A stretch of 64,000 bases of DNA from LMUY01 sp965276785. GTDB taxonomy: Bacteria; Pseudomonadota; Alphaproteobacteria; Acetobacterales; Acetobacteraceae. The notes beneath the pieces were generated by a model. The model did not search any database. It was given only the letters and a program-made list of their open reading frames with translations, and had not been told where the DNA came from. Made by a program: the position numbers and the translations under genes. The stretch lies in NCBI GenBank assembly GCA_965276785.1, contig OZ255629.1, forward strand, positions 1,116,001-1,180,000, in the 5' to 3' direction. How positions within the stretch are numbered: the stretch's first letter is position 1; each line of letters starts with the position of its first letter. Shown here one piece after another: positions 44,869 through 53,988 of the stretch.

Positions 44869-45941
44869 CAGGCGTTAGCGCTGCGGATGGCCTCGCAAAC
44901 GGCGCGAGTCACCTCGGCTGTGGTCGCCTTGCCGCCCAAGTCGGGCGTCAGCACCCCGGCGGCGCAGACCTGCTCGACCGCCGCCATCAGCCGCTGCCCG
45001 GCAGCCGCTTCGCCCAGATGGTCCAGCATCATCGCCGCCGTCCAGAAGCTCGCCACCGGATTGGCAATCCCCTTCCCGGTGATATCGAACGCAGAGCCGT
45101 GGATTGGTTCGAACATGGAGGGGAAGCGCCGCTGCGGGTCCACGTTGCCGGTAGGAGCAATGCCCAGCGAGCCCGCCAGTGCGGCAGCCAAATCGCTTAG
45201 AATGTCAGCGTGCAGGTTGGTGGCGACCACAGTGTCCAGGCTGCGCGGCTTGTTGACCATCCGCACCGTCATCGCATCCACCAGCTCGCGGTCCCAGGTG
45301 ACGTCCGGGAAGTCGCGGGCGACCAGGGCGGCGACCTCGTCCCAAAACACCATGCCATGGCGTTGCGCATTCGATTTGGTGACCACCGTCAGCAGCTTGC
45401 GCGGCCGCGCGCGGGCGCAAGCGAAGGCGAAGCGCATGATCCGCTCCACACCCACGCGGGTGAAGATGGCGACTTCGGTCGCCACCTCCTCCGGCAGCCC
45501 GCGATGCGCCCGCCCGCCATGGCCGGCATACTCACCCTCGCTATTCTCGCGGACGATGAGCCAGTCGAGGTCGCCGGGGCCGACACCGCGCAAGGGGCTG
45601 GTGACGCCGGGCAGGATGCGGGTGGGGCGCACGTTGGCGTATTGGTCGAAACCCTGGCAGATCGGCAGGCGCAGGCCCCAGAGCGTGACGTGGTCCGGGA
45701 TGTCCGGCGCGCCGACCGCGCCGAAGTAGATCGCGTCGGCGGTGCGGAGCTGGTCGAGCCCATCCTGCGGCATGAGCGAGCCGGTGCGGCGGTAGCGCTC
45801 GCTGCCCCAGTCGTAGTGAGTAATTTGCAGCGTGAAGCCGCCGTCGCGGCTAGCCAGCGCGTCCAGCACTTCGAGCCCGGCGGCGATCACCTCGGGGCCG
45901 ATGCCATCAGCCGGCATCGCGGCGATGCGGTGGGTGCGCAT
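44868..45941 (-). CDS. tartrate dehydrogenase-like decarboxylating dehydrogenase
   Basis: A 357-residue member of the isocitrate/isopropylmalate dehydrogenase family. PADGIGPEV opens it; AIYFGAVGAPDIPDHVTLWGL with QYANVRPTR and RENSEGEYAGHGGR fits the tartrate dehydrogenase (TtuC) branch more than LeuB. TKSNAQRHGMVFWDEV and the metal/NAD region ATNLHADILSDL...FEPIHGSAFDITGKG are present. It oxidises and decarboxylates a 2-hydroxy acid such as tartrate or malate with NAD. It is co-directional with, and touches, the GNAT-MazG gene. Confidence 0.88.
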   Translation of the reverse strand: MRTHRIAAMPADGIGPEVIAAGLEVLDALASRDGGFTLQITHYDWGSERYRRTGSLMPQDGLDQLRTADAIYFGAVGAPDIPDHVTLWGLRLPICQGFDQYANVRPTRILPGVTSPLRGVGPGDLDWLIVRENSEGEYAGHGGRAHRGLPEEVATEVAIFTRVGVERIMRFAFACARARPRKLLTVVTKSNAQRHGMVFWDEVAALVARDFPDVTWDRELVDAMTVRMVNKPRSLDTVVATNLHADILSDLAAALAGSLGIAPTGNVDPQRRFPSMFEPIHGSAFDITGKGIANPVASFWTAAMMLDHLGEAAAGQRLMAAVEQVCAAGVLTPDLGGKATTAEVTRAVCEAIRSANA

Positions 45942-45946
45942 CCGGC

Positions 45947-46312
45947 TCAGCCCGCCGGCTGGTCGCGTTGCTCCAGGCGGGAGACGCGCTCGTCCAGCTC
46001 GGTGATGAGCACGCCATGACCGATGACGGAGCCGTGGATGTCGTTCACGGTTTGACGCAGCTCGCCGAGTTCGGCGCGAACAGAGCGGAACTCGGCGTGC
46101 ACCGCCCGGAATTCAGCCTGCACGTCAGCCTTGAAGGCGTTCATGTCAGCCTTGAAGGCGTTCATGTCAGCTTTGAAGGCACCCATGTCAGCCTTGAAGG
46201 CACCCATGTCAGCCTTGAAGGCACCCATGTCAGCCTTGAAGGCCTTCAGCTCGTTCGAGATCGCGATGATCGCGCCATAAATCGCGCCGAGATCGACCCC
46301 ATTTTCGCTCAC
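45947..46312 (-). CDS. coiled-coil protein with tandem heptad repeats
   Basis: A 121-residue protein of unknown function. An N-terminal VDLGAIYGAIIAISNEL precedes six near-identical copies of AFKADMG/AFKADMN (seven residues each), then EFRAVHAEFRSVRAELGELR and a final helix ERVSRLEQRDQ. The whole is one long predicted coiled coil. The heptads come from 21-bp DNA repeats. GTG 46312 with GGAG six bases upstream is the best start; the frame is open for 276 more codons but overlaps the ABC binding-protein gene. It is 5 bp from the tartrate dehydrogenase start. Confidence 0.7.
   Translation of the reverse strand: MSENGVDLGAIYGAIIAISNELKAFKADMGAFKADMGAFKADMGAFKADMNAFKADMNAFKADVQAEFRAVHAEFRSVRAELGELRQTVNDIHGSVIGHGVLITELDERVSRLEQRDQPAG
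46124..46249. repeat. six tandem 21-bp repeats
   Basis: Unit GTCAGCCTTGAAGGCGTTCAT or a close variant (ACCCAT in place of GTTCAT) repeats six times from 46124, with the last copy partial. Copies differ by a few bases, so recent slippage is likely. It encodes heptads of the coiled-coil protein. Confidence 0.9.
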
Positions 46313-46396
46313 GCCATTCTCCAACCCGATGCGCCGGACGTAGCCTGCGGCCCGGGCTTTGCAATACCATGCGGGCCGAGCCGGAGCCAACGCCGC

Positions 46397-47902
46397 ATGA
46401 TCCGCCTTCTCCTCGCCTGCCTGTTCGCCGCCGCTCCTGCGCTGGCGGCACAAACGCCCGCCACCCTGCACCTCGCTTTGCGGGAGGACCCGGACATCCT
46501 GGACCCGACGCTCGGCCGCACCTTCGTCGGCCGCATCGTGTTCGCCGGCCTGTGCGACAAGCTGTTCGACATTGACGCCAAGCTGCAGCTCGTCCCGCAA
46601 CTCGCCACCGGCTACGAGTGGACGGACCCAAAGACGCTTGTCATCCACCTGCGCCACGGCGTGACGTTCCAAGACGGCACCACCATGGACGCAGCGGCGG
46701 TAAAATACAGCCTCGACCGCCACCTCACCATGCCGGGCAGCGCCCGCTTGTCCGAGATCAATGCCATGGACCATGTCGACATTCTCGACCCGGCGACCGT
46801 GCGCGTGGTGCTGAAAACACCGTCCGCCCCATTCCTGGCGCAACTGACCGACCGCGCCGGCATGATCGTCTCGCCCACAGCGGCGCAGCGGGAGGGCAAG
46901 GACTTCGGCCTCCATCCCGTCTGCGCCGGGCCGATGAAGTTCGTCGAGCGGGTGGCGCAGGACCACATCACGCTCGAACGCTTCGCCGATTACTGGAACA
47001 AGGACGCGATCCACCTGGACCGGGTCATCTACCAGGTGATCCCGGACAGCTCGATCCGCCTGGCGGACCTGCAGGCCGGCAGCGTGGATTTTGTCGAGTA
47101 TGTCATCCCGACCGACACGGCGACGGTAAAGGCTGACCATAAGCTGCAGCTCGTCACCTACGACGGGCTAGGCTACCAGGGCATCACCTACAATCTCGGC
47201 AATGGCCCCCGGTCCAAGACGCCAATCGGGCAGAACGCGTTGGTGCGGCAGGCCTTCGACTTGTCCATCGACCGCGATGGCTTGCTGCAGGCGGTCTATA
47301 ACGGGATGGTTCCCGCCACCGCGCAGCCCGTGCCGCCGGAAAGCCCGTTCTTCGACCCCGCGTTGAAGCCGCTACCCCGCGATGTTGCGAAAGCCAAGGC
47401 GCTGCTGCAGCAGGCTGGGGTGAAAACGCCCGTTCCTGTCAACCTGATCGCACCCAACAACCCCGACATCCAGCAGATGGCCGAAGTGATCCAGGCCATG
47501 GCCTCCGAAGCCGGCTTCGACGTGAAGATCACCACCATGGAGTTCGCCTCCTCGCTGGGGCTGGCGCGCGAAGGCGGGTTCGAAGCCTATCTGCTGCTCT
47601 GGTCGGGCCGGGCCGACCCGGATGGCAACACCTACGCCTTCCTGCACAGCGGCGGGTCGGAAAATTACGGCCACTACGCCAGCGCCGCGGCCGACACGCT
47701 GCTGGATCAGGCCCGCCTGGAGCCCGACCTGTCCAAGCGCCGCGCGACTTACGCCCGCTTGTTCCAACTGGAACAAACCGACCTGCCGATCTCCTATCTT
47801 TATACCACGCGGTATTTCGCCGGGCTCTCCGCCAAAGTCGGCGGCTTCGCCCCCGTCCCCGACGGCATCATCCGCCTCCAGGGCCTGACCGTCGCGCCAT
47901 GA
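46397..47902 (+). CDS. ABC transporter substrate-binding protein, family 5
   Basis: A 501-residue periplasmic protein. The signal peptide is MIRLLLACLFAAAPALA (cleavage after the alanines, before QTP). Family 5 peptide-binding features follow: LREDPDILDPTLGRTFVGR, YEWTDPKTLVIHLRHGVTFQDGTTMDAAAVKYSLDR and LAQLTDRAGMIVSPTA. Its role is to capture a peptide or similar solute and deliver it to the permeases encoded next, which it overlaps by ATGA. The long open frame upstream of ATG 46397 is not coding. No ATPase gene follows. Confidence 0.93.
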   Translation: MIRLLLACLFAAAPALAAQTPATLHLALREDPDILDPTLGRTFVGRIVFAGLCDKLFDIDAKLQLVPQLATGYEWTDPKTLVIHLRHGVTFQDGTTMDAAAVKYSLDRHLTMPGSARLSEINAMDHVDILDPATVRVVLKTPSAPFLAQLTDRAGMIVSPTAAQREGKDFGLHPVCAGPMKFVERVAQDHITLERFADYWNKDAIHLDRVIYQVIPDSSIRLADLQAGSVDFVEYVIPTDTATVKADHKLQLVTYDGLGYQGITYNLGNGPRSKTPIGQNALVRQAFDLSIDRDGLLQAVYNGMVPATAQPVPPESPFFDPALKPLPRDVAKAKALLQQAGVKTPVPVNLIAPNNPDIQQMAEVIQAMASEAGFDVKITTMEFASSLGLAREGGFEAYLLLWSGRADPDGNTYAFLHSGGSENYGHYASAAADTLLDQARLEPDLSKRRATYARLFQLEQTDLPISYLYTTRYFAGLSAKVGGFAPVPDGIIRLQGLTVAP

Positions 47903-48846
47903 ACAACCGGCTACGCGGCAGGCTGCTGCAATTGCTGCCGACGTTGCTGCTGGTGAGCATGCTGGTGTTTGGCCTGCAGCAACTCATGCCCGGAGACCCG
48001 GCGCTGGTGCTGGCGGGCGAAGAAGGCGCCAGCCCGCAACTGCTGGCGCAAATCCGGGCCGAACTCTGGCTCGACCGCCCGATTCCGGTGCAATACCTGC
48101 ACTGGCTAGGCGGTCTGGTGCAGGGCAATCTCGGCTATTCCTGGCGCATCCGCGAGCCGGTGACGCAGTTGGTCGCGCAGAAGCTCCCAGTCACGCTGCA
48201 GTTGGGCGTGATGGCATTCGCTTTCGCCCTGCTAATCGGCGTGCCGACCGGCGTTCTGGCCGCGGTTAAGCGCGGTACCTGGTGGGATGCGGCGGCCAAC
48301 CTGATCGGGCTCGGCGGGCTGTCGACGCCCAATTTCTGGCTCGGCATCATGCTGATCCTGCTGGTTTCGGTTCAGCTCGGCTGGCTGCCGCCGTCCGGCT
48401 ACGTTCCGCTAAGCCAAGATCCCTGGCAGTCGCTCGCCACCACGATCATGCCGGCCTTCGTGCTCGGCAACGCCACCGCCGCGGTGCTGATGCGGCATGT
48501 GCGCAGCGCCATGCTGACGGCGCTGGATCAGGAATACGTCCGCACTGCCCGCGCCAAGGGCCTGGCGGAATGGCGCGTGGTGACGCGGCATGCCTTGCGC
48601 AACGCGCTGGTTCCGGTGGTAACCCTGGGCGCGCTGGAACTCGGCACGCTGTTCTCCGGCGCGGTGCTGACGGAGCAGGTGTTCAGCATTCCAGGCTTCG
48701 GCAAGCTCGTGGTCGATTCGGTGTTCAACCGCGACTACCCGGTCGTGCAAGGCGTCGTGATGGTGACAGCAACGTTCTATATCGTGCTGAATCTATTGGC
48801 AGACGGCCTTTATGTCCTGGTCAATCCGAGGCTGCGTGTGCCGTGA
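47899..48846 (+). CDS. ABC transporter permease, DppB type
   Basis: A 315-residue inner-membrane permease. GRLLQLLPTLLLVSMLVFGLQQLMPGDPALV is the typical DppB start. Five more spans follow, with the coupling loop RTARAKGLAEWRVVTRHALRNALVPV and FSIPGFGKLVVDSVFNRDYPVVQ. It overlaps the binding-protein gene (ATGA) and the next permease (GTGA), so the three are one translational unit. Confidence 0.93.
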   Translation: MNNRLRGRLLQLLPTLLLVSMLVFGLQQLMPGDPALVLAGEEGASPQLLAQIRAELWLDRPIPVQYLHWLGGLVQGNLGYSWRIREPVTQLVAQKLPVTLQLGVMAFAFALLIGVPTGVLAAVKRGTWWDAAANLIGLGGLSTPNFWLGIMLILLVSVQLGWLPPSGYVPLSQDPWQSLATTIMPAFVLGNATAAVLMRHVRSAMLTALDQEYVRTARAKGLAEWRVVTRHALRNALVPVVTLGALELGTLFSGAVLTEQVFSIPGFGKLVVDSVFNRDYPVVQGVVMVTATFYIVLNLLADGLYVLVNPRLRVP

Positions 48847-49748
48847 GCCTGGCGGCCGCAAGCCCTCTTCCAACGAGGCAAAGCGTTTCAAGCCGGGATG
48901 GCGGAGCGGGCCGCAGCCCGTTGGCCCTGGTCGCCCGTCGCTTTGCCGGCCGGCGGGCGGCCGCGGCCGGATTGGTCGTTATCGTCCTGTTTGTGGCCGT
49001 GGCGCTCGCCGCCCCCTGGTTGGCGCCCTATGACCCGACCCAGCAGTCCTATACCGCGATCCGCAAGGCCCCCTCTGCGCTGCACTGGTTCGGCACCGAC
49101 GAGGATGGGCGGGATGTGCTCTCCCGCGTCATGTTCGGCGCTCGGGCGACCTTGCTGGCAGGGCTGGTCTCGGTGAGCATTGCGGCCGGGGCGGGGGTGC
49201 CGCTGGGTCTGCTCGCCGGGTTTGCCGGCGGCTGGACCGATGCCACGATTGGCCGCTTGGTGGACGCGATGCTCGCCTGCCCGTTCCTCATCTTGGCCAT
49301 CGCGCTAGCCGCGTTTCTCGGCCCCTCGCTCACCAACGCCATGATCGCCATCGGCGTGACGGCCACGCCGGTGTTCGTGCGGGTGGCGCGAGGAGCGACG
49401 CTGGACGCTGCGGCCAACGAGTATGTCGAGGCGGCGCGGGCGCTCGGCAACCCGCCGTGGCGTGTGGCGCTTCGCCACGTGCTGCCGAACATTGTGCCGC
49501 CGATCTTGGTGCAGGCAACGCTTGCCATCGCCACGGCCATCATCGCCGAGGCCAGCCTGTCGTTTTTAGGGCTGGGACAACAGCCACCGCTGCCATCCTG
49601 GGGCTCCATGCTGAACGCCGCGCAGCGCTTCCTCACTCTGGCGCCCTGGCTTGCCGTCTTCCCCGGAGCAGCGATCTTCCTGACCGTGCTGGCGTTCAAC
49701 TTGGTAGGCGACGGCCTGCGCGACGCGCTGGATCCGCAGCGGAAGTAA
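48843..49748 (+). CDS. ABC transporter permease, DppC type
   Basis: A 301-residue DppC-like permease: a first membrane span after LVARRFAGRRAAAAG, HWFGTDEDGRDVLSRVMFGARATLLAG, and the coupling loop VEAARALGNPPWRVALRHVLPNIVPP, ending FNLVGDGLRDALDPQRK. The start GTG 48843 overlaps the previous stop; the frame is open much further upstream but that part is inside the other permease gene. It ends 17 bp from the convergent otsA. No ATP-binding subunit gene follows, so energy must come from a separately encoded ATPase. Confidence 0.92.
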   Translation: MSLAAASPLPTRQSVSSRDGGAGRSPLALVARRFAGRRAAAAGLVVIVLFVAVALAAPWLAPYDPTQQSYTAIRKAPSALHWFGTDEDGRDVLSRVMFGARATLLAGLVSVSIAAGAGVPLGLLAGFAGGWTDATIGRLVDAMLACPFLILAIALAAFLGPSLTNAMIAIGVTATPVFVRVARGATLDAAANEYVEAARALGNPPWRVALRHVLPNIVPPILVQATLAIATAIIAEASLSFLGLGQQPPLPSWGSMLNAAQRFLTLAPWLAVFPGAAIFLTVLAFNLVGDGLRDALDPQRK

Positions 49749-49765
49749 CTACAGCGGACCGGCGA

Positions 49766-51208
49766 TCAGGCCTTAAGTCCGCTGGTCTGGCGAACCGTCG
49801 CCGACTCAACCTTCGGCGGCAACAGAGTGTTGGCCGGGGCTGCGCTGCCCACGCGCAAAAGGGTGGCCAAGAAGGTCCGGCCCCACTGCGCCGGGGTGGC
49901 GCCATCGATCGCGCGCCAGCAGGTCTGCCAACGCTCCTGCCGTTCAACCAGGCTCATGCGCAAAGCCGTGTCGAGTGCGTCAGCGAGTTCGTCCGGGTCG
50001 TGCGGGTTTACAATGAGGGCCGCCGACAACTGCCGCGCCGCGCCGGCAAAGCGGGACAACACCAGCACGCCCGGATCCTGCGGGTCCTGCGCGGCGATGT
50101 ATTCCTTCGCCACGAGGTTCATTCCATCCCGTAATGGCGTAACGAACCCGACCCGAGCCTCCCGCATGTAGCCCGCCATAGTGGAACGCGCGCCCGCGCG
50201 GGCAACAATCCGAAGCGGTGTCCAATCCGCCTCGCTCCACTCGCTGTTGATCGCCCCGGCCTCGCGATCCACCGCCTCGCGCAGCGCACGATAGGCCGAT
50301 ACGTCCTTGCGGCTCTCGGCGGCGATCTGCAGCAGCGTCACCCGGCGGCGCCAATCCGGCCGCGTCTCTAGCAAGCGCCGATAGCCAGCCAGACGCTGGA
50401 TCAGACCCTTGGTGGGGTCAAGACGGTCAACGCCGAGCACAAGTTTCTGACCCTGGAGGCTACGGCGCAAACGCTCGGTTGGCGCCGCGCGCCAGGCTGA
50501 TTCGGCAATGGTCGAGAACTCGCGCGCTTCAATCTCCACCGGGAAAGCGGCCAGACGGATGCGCCGGTCGCCAACGTGCAGCCAGCCTCCGGCCAGCCGC
50601 GTCGCCCCGGCCAGGCGATGCGCCGCCTCGGCGAAATTATCGACATCGTTCTGGGTCTGAAAACCAATCAGATCGGCCGAGACCAAGTCCTTGATGAGCG
50701 CACCTGCCTCAGGAACGCTGGCCAGCATGTCGGCCGAAGGGAACGGAATGTGCAGGAAGAACCCAATCGGCGACTTCACACCCCGCGCGCGCAAAGCCGC
50801 TGGCATCGAGAGCAAGTGGTAGTCGTGCACCCAAATCATGTCATGCGGGCGGAGCAAAGCCAGGACCGCACCCGCCATCCGTTCATTCACGGCGGCATAC
50901 ACTTGAGCGTTGCGGCGGTCAAAGCTCATCAGTTCAGGCAAAGAATGAAGCAGCGGCCATAACGTGCTGTTGGAAAACTCATTGTAGTAGCGATCGTGCT
51001 CAGTCTTGGTGAGGTCCATCGTTGCATACTGGACCTCTCCGTCCTGCACCGACTTCACCGTGTTGTCGTCCGAGACGTTGCCGCTCCAGCCGAACCACAC
51101 GCCACCGCGCTGCGCCATCAAGCCGGACAACGCCACCGCAAGCCCCCCCGCTTGCGCTCCCGTGCCCGGCATTGGCACCCGATTGGAGATCACGACAAGA
51201 CGGTTCAT
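49766..51208 (-). CDS. otsA: trehalose-6-phosphate synthase (GT20)
   Basis: A 480-residue GT20 enzyme. It has SNRVP at the N-terminus, a GGLAVAL loop, WFGWSG, WVHDYHL, GVDRLDPTKGL and RDGMNLVAKEYIAAQ, all at expected places. It joins UDP-glucose and glucose-6-phosphate into trehalose-6-phosphate in the cytoplasm. Its ATG overlaps the treY stop (ATGA). It is the last gene of the cluster; no otsB phosphatase gene is in the window. Confidence 0.95.
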   Translation of the reverse strand: MNRLVVISNRVPMPGTGAQAGGLAVALSGLMAQRGGVWFGWSGNVSDDNTVKSVQDGEVQYATMDLTKTEHDRYYNEFSNSTLWPLLHSLPELMSFDRRNAQVYAAVNERMAGAVLALLRPHDMIWVHDYHLLSMPAALRARGVKSPIGFFLHIPFPSADMLASVPEAGALIKDLVSADLIGFQTQNDVDNFAEAAHRLAGATRLAGGWLHVGDRRIRLAAFPVEIEAREFSTIAESAWRAAPTERLRRSLQGQKLVLGVDRLDPTKGLIQRLAGYRRLLETRPDWRRRVTLLQIAAESRKDVSAYRALREAVDREAGAINSEWSEADWTPLRIVARAGARSTMAGYMREARVGFVTPLRDGMNLVAKEYIAAQDPQDPGVLVLSRFAGAARQLSAALIVNPHDPDELADALDTALRMSLVERQERWQTCWRAIDGATPAQWGRTFLATLLRVGSAAPANTLLPPKVESATVRQTSGLKA

Positions 51209-53985
51209 CGAACCTCCAGAAGCGCCACCGGCAGGGTGGCGAACAAATCCGCGACCGGCATGCGGCCGGCCAACTCGCTGCCGACTGTCTTATCATGAAA
51301 CATTACGTCAACACTGCGGCGAGTAACGAAGTTACGCGGAATTGTTAAGGAAGTTCCATGCCAGGCGGCCGCAGACGGGAGCGGCTGTTGCTCCACACCG
51401 GGCAAGTGCATCGGCAGCCGCGTGACTGCCACGATTGCTGCCCGGCCTTCATGGACGCGCGCATACGCCAGTACGTTGTCGGCGCGCGCTCCCTCCACTT
51501 TGATCGGCGTGTAACTGCCGCTGGTGAATAGTCCGGCACTCTGGGCGCGAAAGCGCAGTGCGCGGGCAATAAGCGCCTGCTTCACCCGCCCGTCCTTCCA
51601 GCGTGGCAAGAGGTCAGCCGGACTGTGCAGTTCAGCCAAGGACGCTTGCCGGGCCGCGAAGTCCACGGGGCGGCGGTTGTCGGGGTCCACCAGGCTGAAA
51701 TCCCAGTATTCCGTGCCTTGGTAGAGGTCCGGCACGCCAGGTGCAGTCAGGCGCAGCAAGGCCTGGGACAGGCTGTTCACCGCTCCAGCGGTGGCAATCC
51801 GTTCCACGAAGCCGGCGATGTCATAGAGCACGCGGGATACCCGATCCGGATCCAGCACTTGGTGCAGGAAGTCACGGCAGGCGGTCTCATACTCCATGTT
51901 CGGCTGCGCCCAACCTGTATGGCGTTTGGCTTCGCGTAGCGCCTTCTCCTGCCAGGCGGCCAGGCGCTCCTCCAGCTCCGCCATGCCGGCGCGGTCGTCT
52001 GGGGCGAGCCCGAGCGGCCAGGCGCCGACCAGGCTTTGATACAGCATGATCTCGTCGCAGGCGTCGGGCGCCGGGCCATCGAGGTCGCGTTTCAGCGGCG
52101 CATTCAGCCGGGTCCACCGGGTCAGCGCCGCCTCCCACTCGTCGGGCACCTCGCTGATGGCGGCCAGGCGCGCCCGGGTGTCTTCGCCACGCTTGTGGTC
52201 ATGCGTGCCGGTGGCAAGCAGGGCGAGCGGAAAGCTTTTGCGCCGGTCCCGCATGGCGGCGTGGAACGCGACCGGGCTGAGCGCGAACTGCGACGGCTCC
52301 GACCCGACCTCGTTGCGCGAAATCAGCCGGCCATAGCGGTAAAACGTCGTGTCTTCCACGGATTTGGCCGCCGTCGGGGCGGAAAGCTGCTGGAACTTCA
52401 CCATCGCCCGCAGCCGTTCCTGCCGCCGGGTTCCTGCCGGTACCTGACGGATGCCCTCGCCGGACAACCAGCCGCCCAGCAGTTCCAGCAACTCCCGGTC
52501 CGTGGCACGGACGGTCCGGCGGGCCCCGGCCAGCGCCCAATCCATCTCGCGCTTGTCGGTCTCCGACAGGCCGGTCAGCCCGGCGTAGATGCGGTAGACG
52601 TGGAAATGCACCAGGATCTCGACCAGCGCGCGGCGGACCGCGGTGAGGGTGTAGTCCCGGGTGGAAAGATCGCGCCGGGCGACGCGGTAGAGCGCGGCGG
52701 CGGTGGAGAACAGTTCGCTGGACAGGCTTTCCCGCAAAATCTGCCGCTTGGCGGGGATCGCTTCGGCTTCAAACGCGCCCGGGCGGCCGGTCATCCCGGT
52801 CCAGAGCGCGGTCAGCGGCGCTTCGCCGGCCGGGTCGTGCAACAGGGCGGAGACGTCGTTCATGAAGTCGTAGCCGGTGGTGCCGTCGGTCAGCCAGTCA
52901 GTCGAGAGCGACTCCTGCGGCGCCAGGATCTTTTCAATCCAAAGCCCGGCCCGCTCACCCTGCAAGGCGGTGGGGCGCTGGGTATGCGCCGCGTCCAACT
53001 GGCGGCGCAGCTTGCGGCAGTAGCCGCGCGGATCCGCCAGCCCATCCACATGGTCGATGCGAACGCCATCGATCAGCCCCTCGGCATAAAGCTGCAGGAT
53101 GGTGCGGTGCGTGGCGTCGAACACGGCGGGCACTTCCTGCCGCACCCCGGCCAGGCCGTTGACGTCGAAAAAGCGGCGCCAGTTGATCTCGTCGGTGGCG
53201 GCGCGCCACCAGGACAGACGGTAGTTTTGCCGTTCCAGCAGCCGGTGCAGCCGTTCCCGCCCGGCTTCGGCCGCCGGGTCGTAGCTGCGCAGGCACTCGG
53301 CGATGGCTTGGGCGGTGTCGGGCGAGCGCAGGGCCGCTCGTGCGGCCTCGGCTTCGCGGCGCATCGCCTCGCGGTTGGTGGTGGAGAGCTCGCCAAACGC
53401 TCGCGCCGGCTCCTCGAGCGGACCGCCTTCGGTCAGCAGGATGGAGGGATAGTCGCGCGGGTTGATCGGGAACCGGTGCGAGTAGTAGCCGACGAAGAAG
53501 CGCCCGTCCTCGGGATCAAACTGCAGCGTCAACTCTTTGTTCTTGAGGCATTCGCCGTAGGGGGAGCCCAAAAACGGCGCCAGCATGCGGCCGCGCAGCG
53601 AGGCGTCCGGCGGGTCCCAATCGATGTCGAAATAGTCGGCGTGCTCGGCGGCGCGGCCCCATTCCAAAACGTCCAGCCACCAGCCATTGTCGGCGCCGCC
53701 CACACCCATGTGGTTGGGCACGATGTCGAGCACCAAGCCCATGTCGTGCTCGCGCAAGGCCGCCACCATGCGGCGCAGCGCGTCCTCGCCGCCGAGTTCC
53801 GGATCGATCCGGTTGTGGTCCACAATGTCGTAGCCATGGGTCGAGCCGGGGCGCGAGGTCAGCAGCGGTGAGGCGTAGAAATGCGAGATGCCGAGGCTGG
53901 CATAGTACGGCACCAGCGCCGTCGCCGCATCCATGGTGAAGCCCTTATGGAACTGCAGGCGGGCGGTGGCGGAAAACGGCCTCAT
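51205..53985 (-). CDS. treY: malto-oligosyltrehalose synthase (GH13)
   Basis: A 926-residue TreY. It begins with the barrel start ATARLQFHKGFT and Y-A-S-P-L-L-T-S-R-P-G-S-T-H-G-Y-D. Further GH13 motifs are D-I-V-P-N-H, D-G-V-R-I-D-H-V-D-G (nucleophile), WIEKIL (acid/base) and G-T-H-D-H-K-R-G-E-D. It turns the reducing end of maltodextrin into a trehalose unit. The product is the substrate of TreZ. Its ATG is 3 bp from the malQ stop. Confidence 0.95.
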   Translation of the reverse strand: MRPFSATARLQFHKGFTMDAATALVPYYASLGISHFYASPLLTSRPGSTHGYDIVDHNRIDPELGGEDALRRMVAALREHDMGLVLDIVPNHMGVGGADNGWWLDVLEWGRAAEHADYFDIDWDPPDASLRGRMLAPFLGSPYGECLKNKELTLQFDPEDGRFFVGYYSHRFPINPRDYPSILLTEGGPLEEPARAFGELSTTNREAMRREAEAARAALRSPDTAQAIAECLRSYDPAAEAGRERLHRLLERQNYRLSWWRAATDEINWRRFFDVNGLAGVRQEVPAVFDATHRTILQLYAEGLIDGVRIDHVDGLADPRGYCRKLRRQLDAAHTQRPTALQGERAGLWIEKILAPQESLSTDWLTDGTTGYDFMNDVSALLHDPAGEAPLTALWTGMTGRPGAFEAEAIPAKRQILRESLSSELFSTAAALYRVARRDLSTRDYTLTAVRRALVEILVHFHVYRIYAGLTGLSETDKREMDWALAGARRTVRATDRELLELLGGWLSGEGIRQVPAGTRRQERLRAMVKFQQLSAPTAAKSVEDTTFYRYGRLISRNEVGSEPSQFALSPVAFHAAMRDRRKSFPLALLATGTHDHKRGEDTRARLAAISEVPDEWEAALTRWTRLNAPLKRDLDGPAPDACDEIMLYQSLVGAWPLGLAPDDRAGMAELEERLAAWQEKALREAKRHTGWAQPNMEYETACRDFLHQVLDPDRVSRVLYDIAGFVERIATAGAVNSLSQALLRLTAPGVPDLYQGTEYWDFSLVDPDNRRPVDFAARQASLAELHSPADLLPRWKDGRVKQALIARALRFRAQSAGLFTSGSYTPIKVEGARADNVLAYARVHEGRAAIVAVTRLPMHLPGVEQQPLPSAAAWHGTSLTIPRNFVTRRSVDVMFHDKTVGSELAGRMPVADLFATLPVALLEVR

Positions 53986-53988
53986 GAA

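Noticed and set aside
45968..46396. N-terminal extension of the ABC binding-protein frame
   Set aside because: The signal peptide and ribosome site place the start at ATG 46397; the extension is antisense to the heptad-repeat gene.
46313..47140. Upstream extension (276 codons) of the coiled-coil protein frame on the minus strand
   Set aside because: It is antisense to the ABC binding-protein gene and has no domain; GTG 46312 has its own ribosome site.
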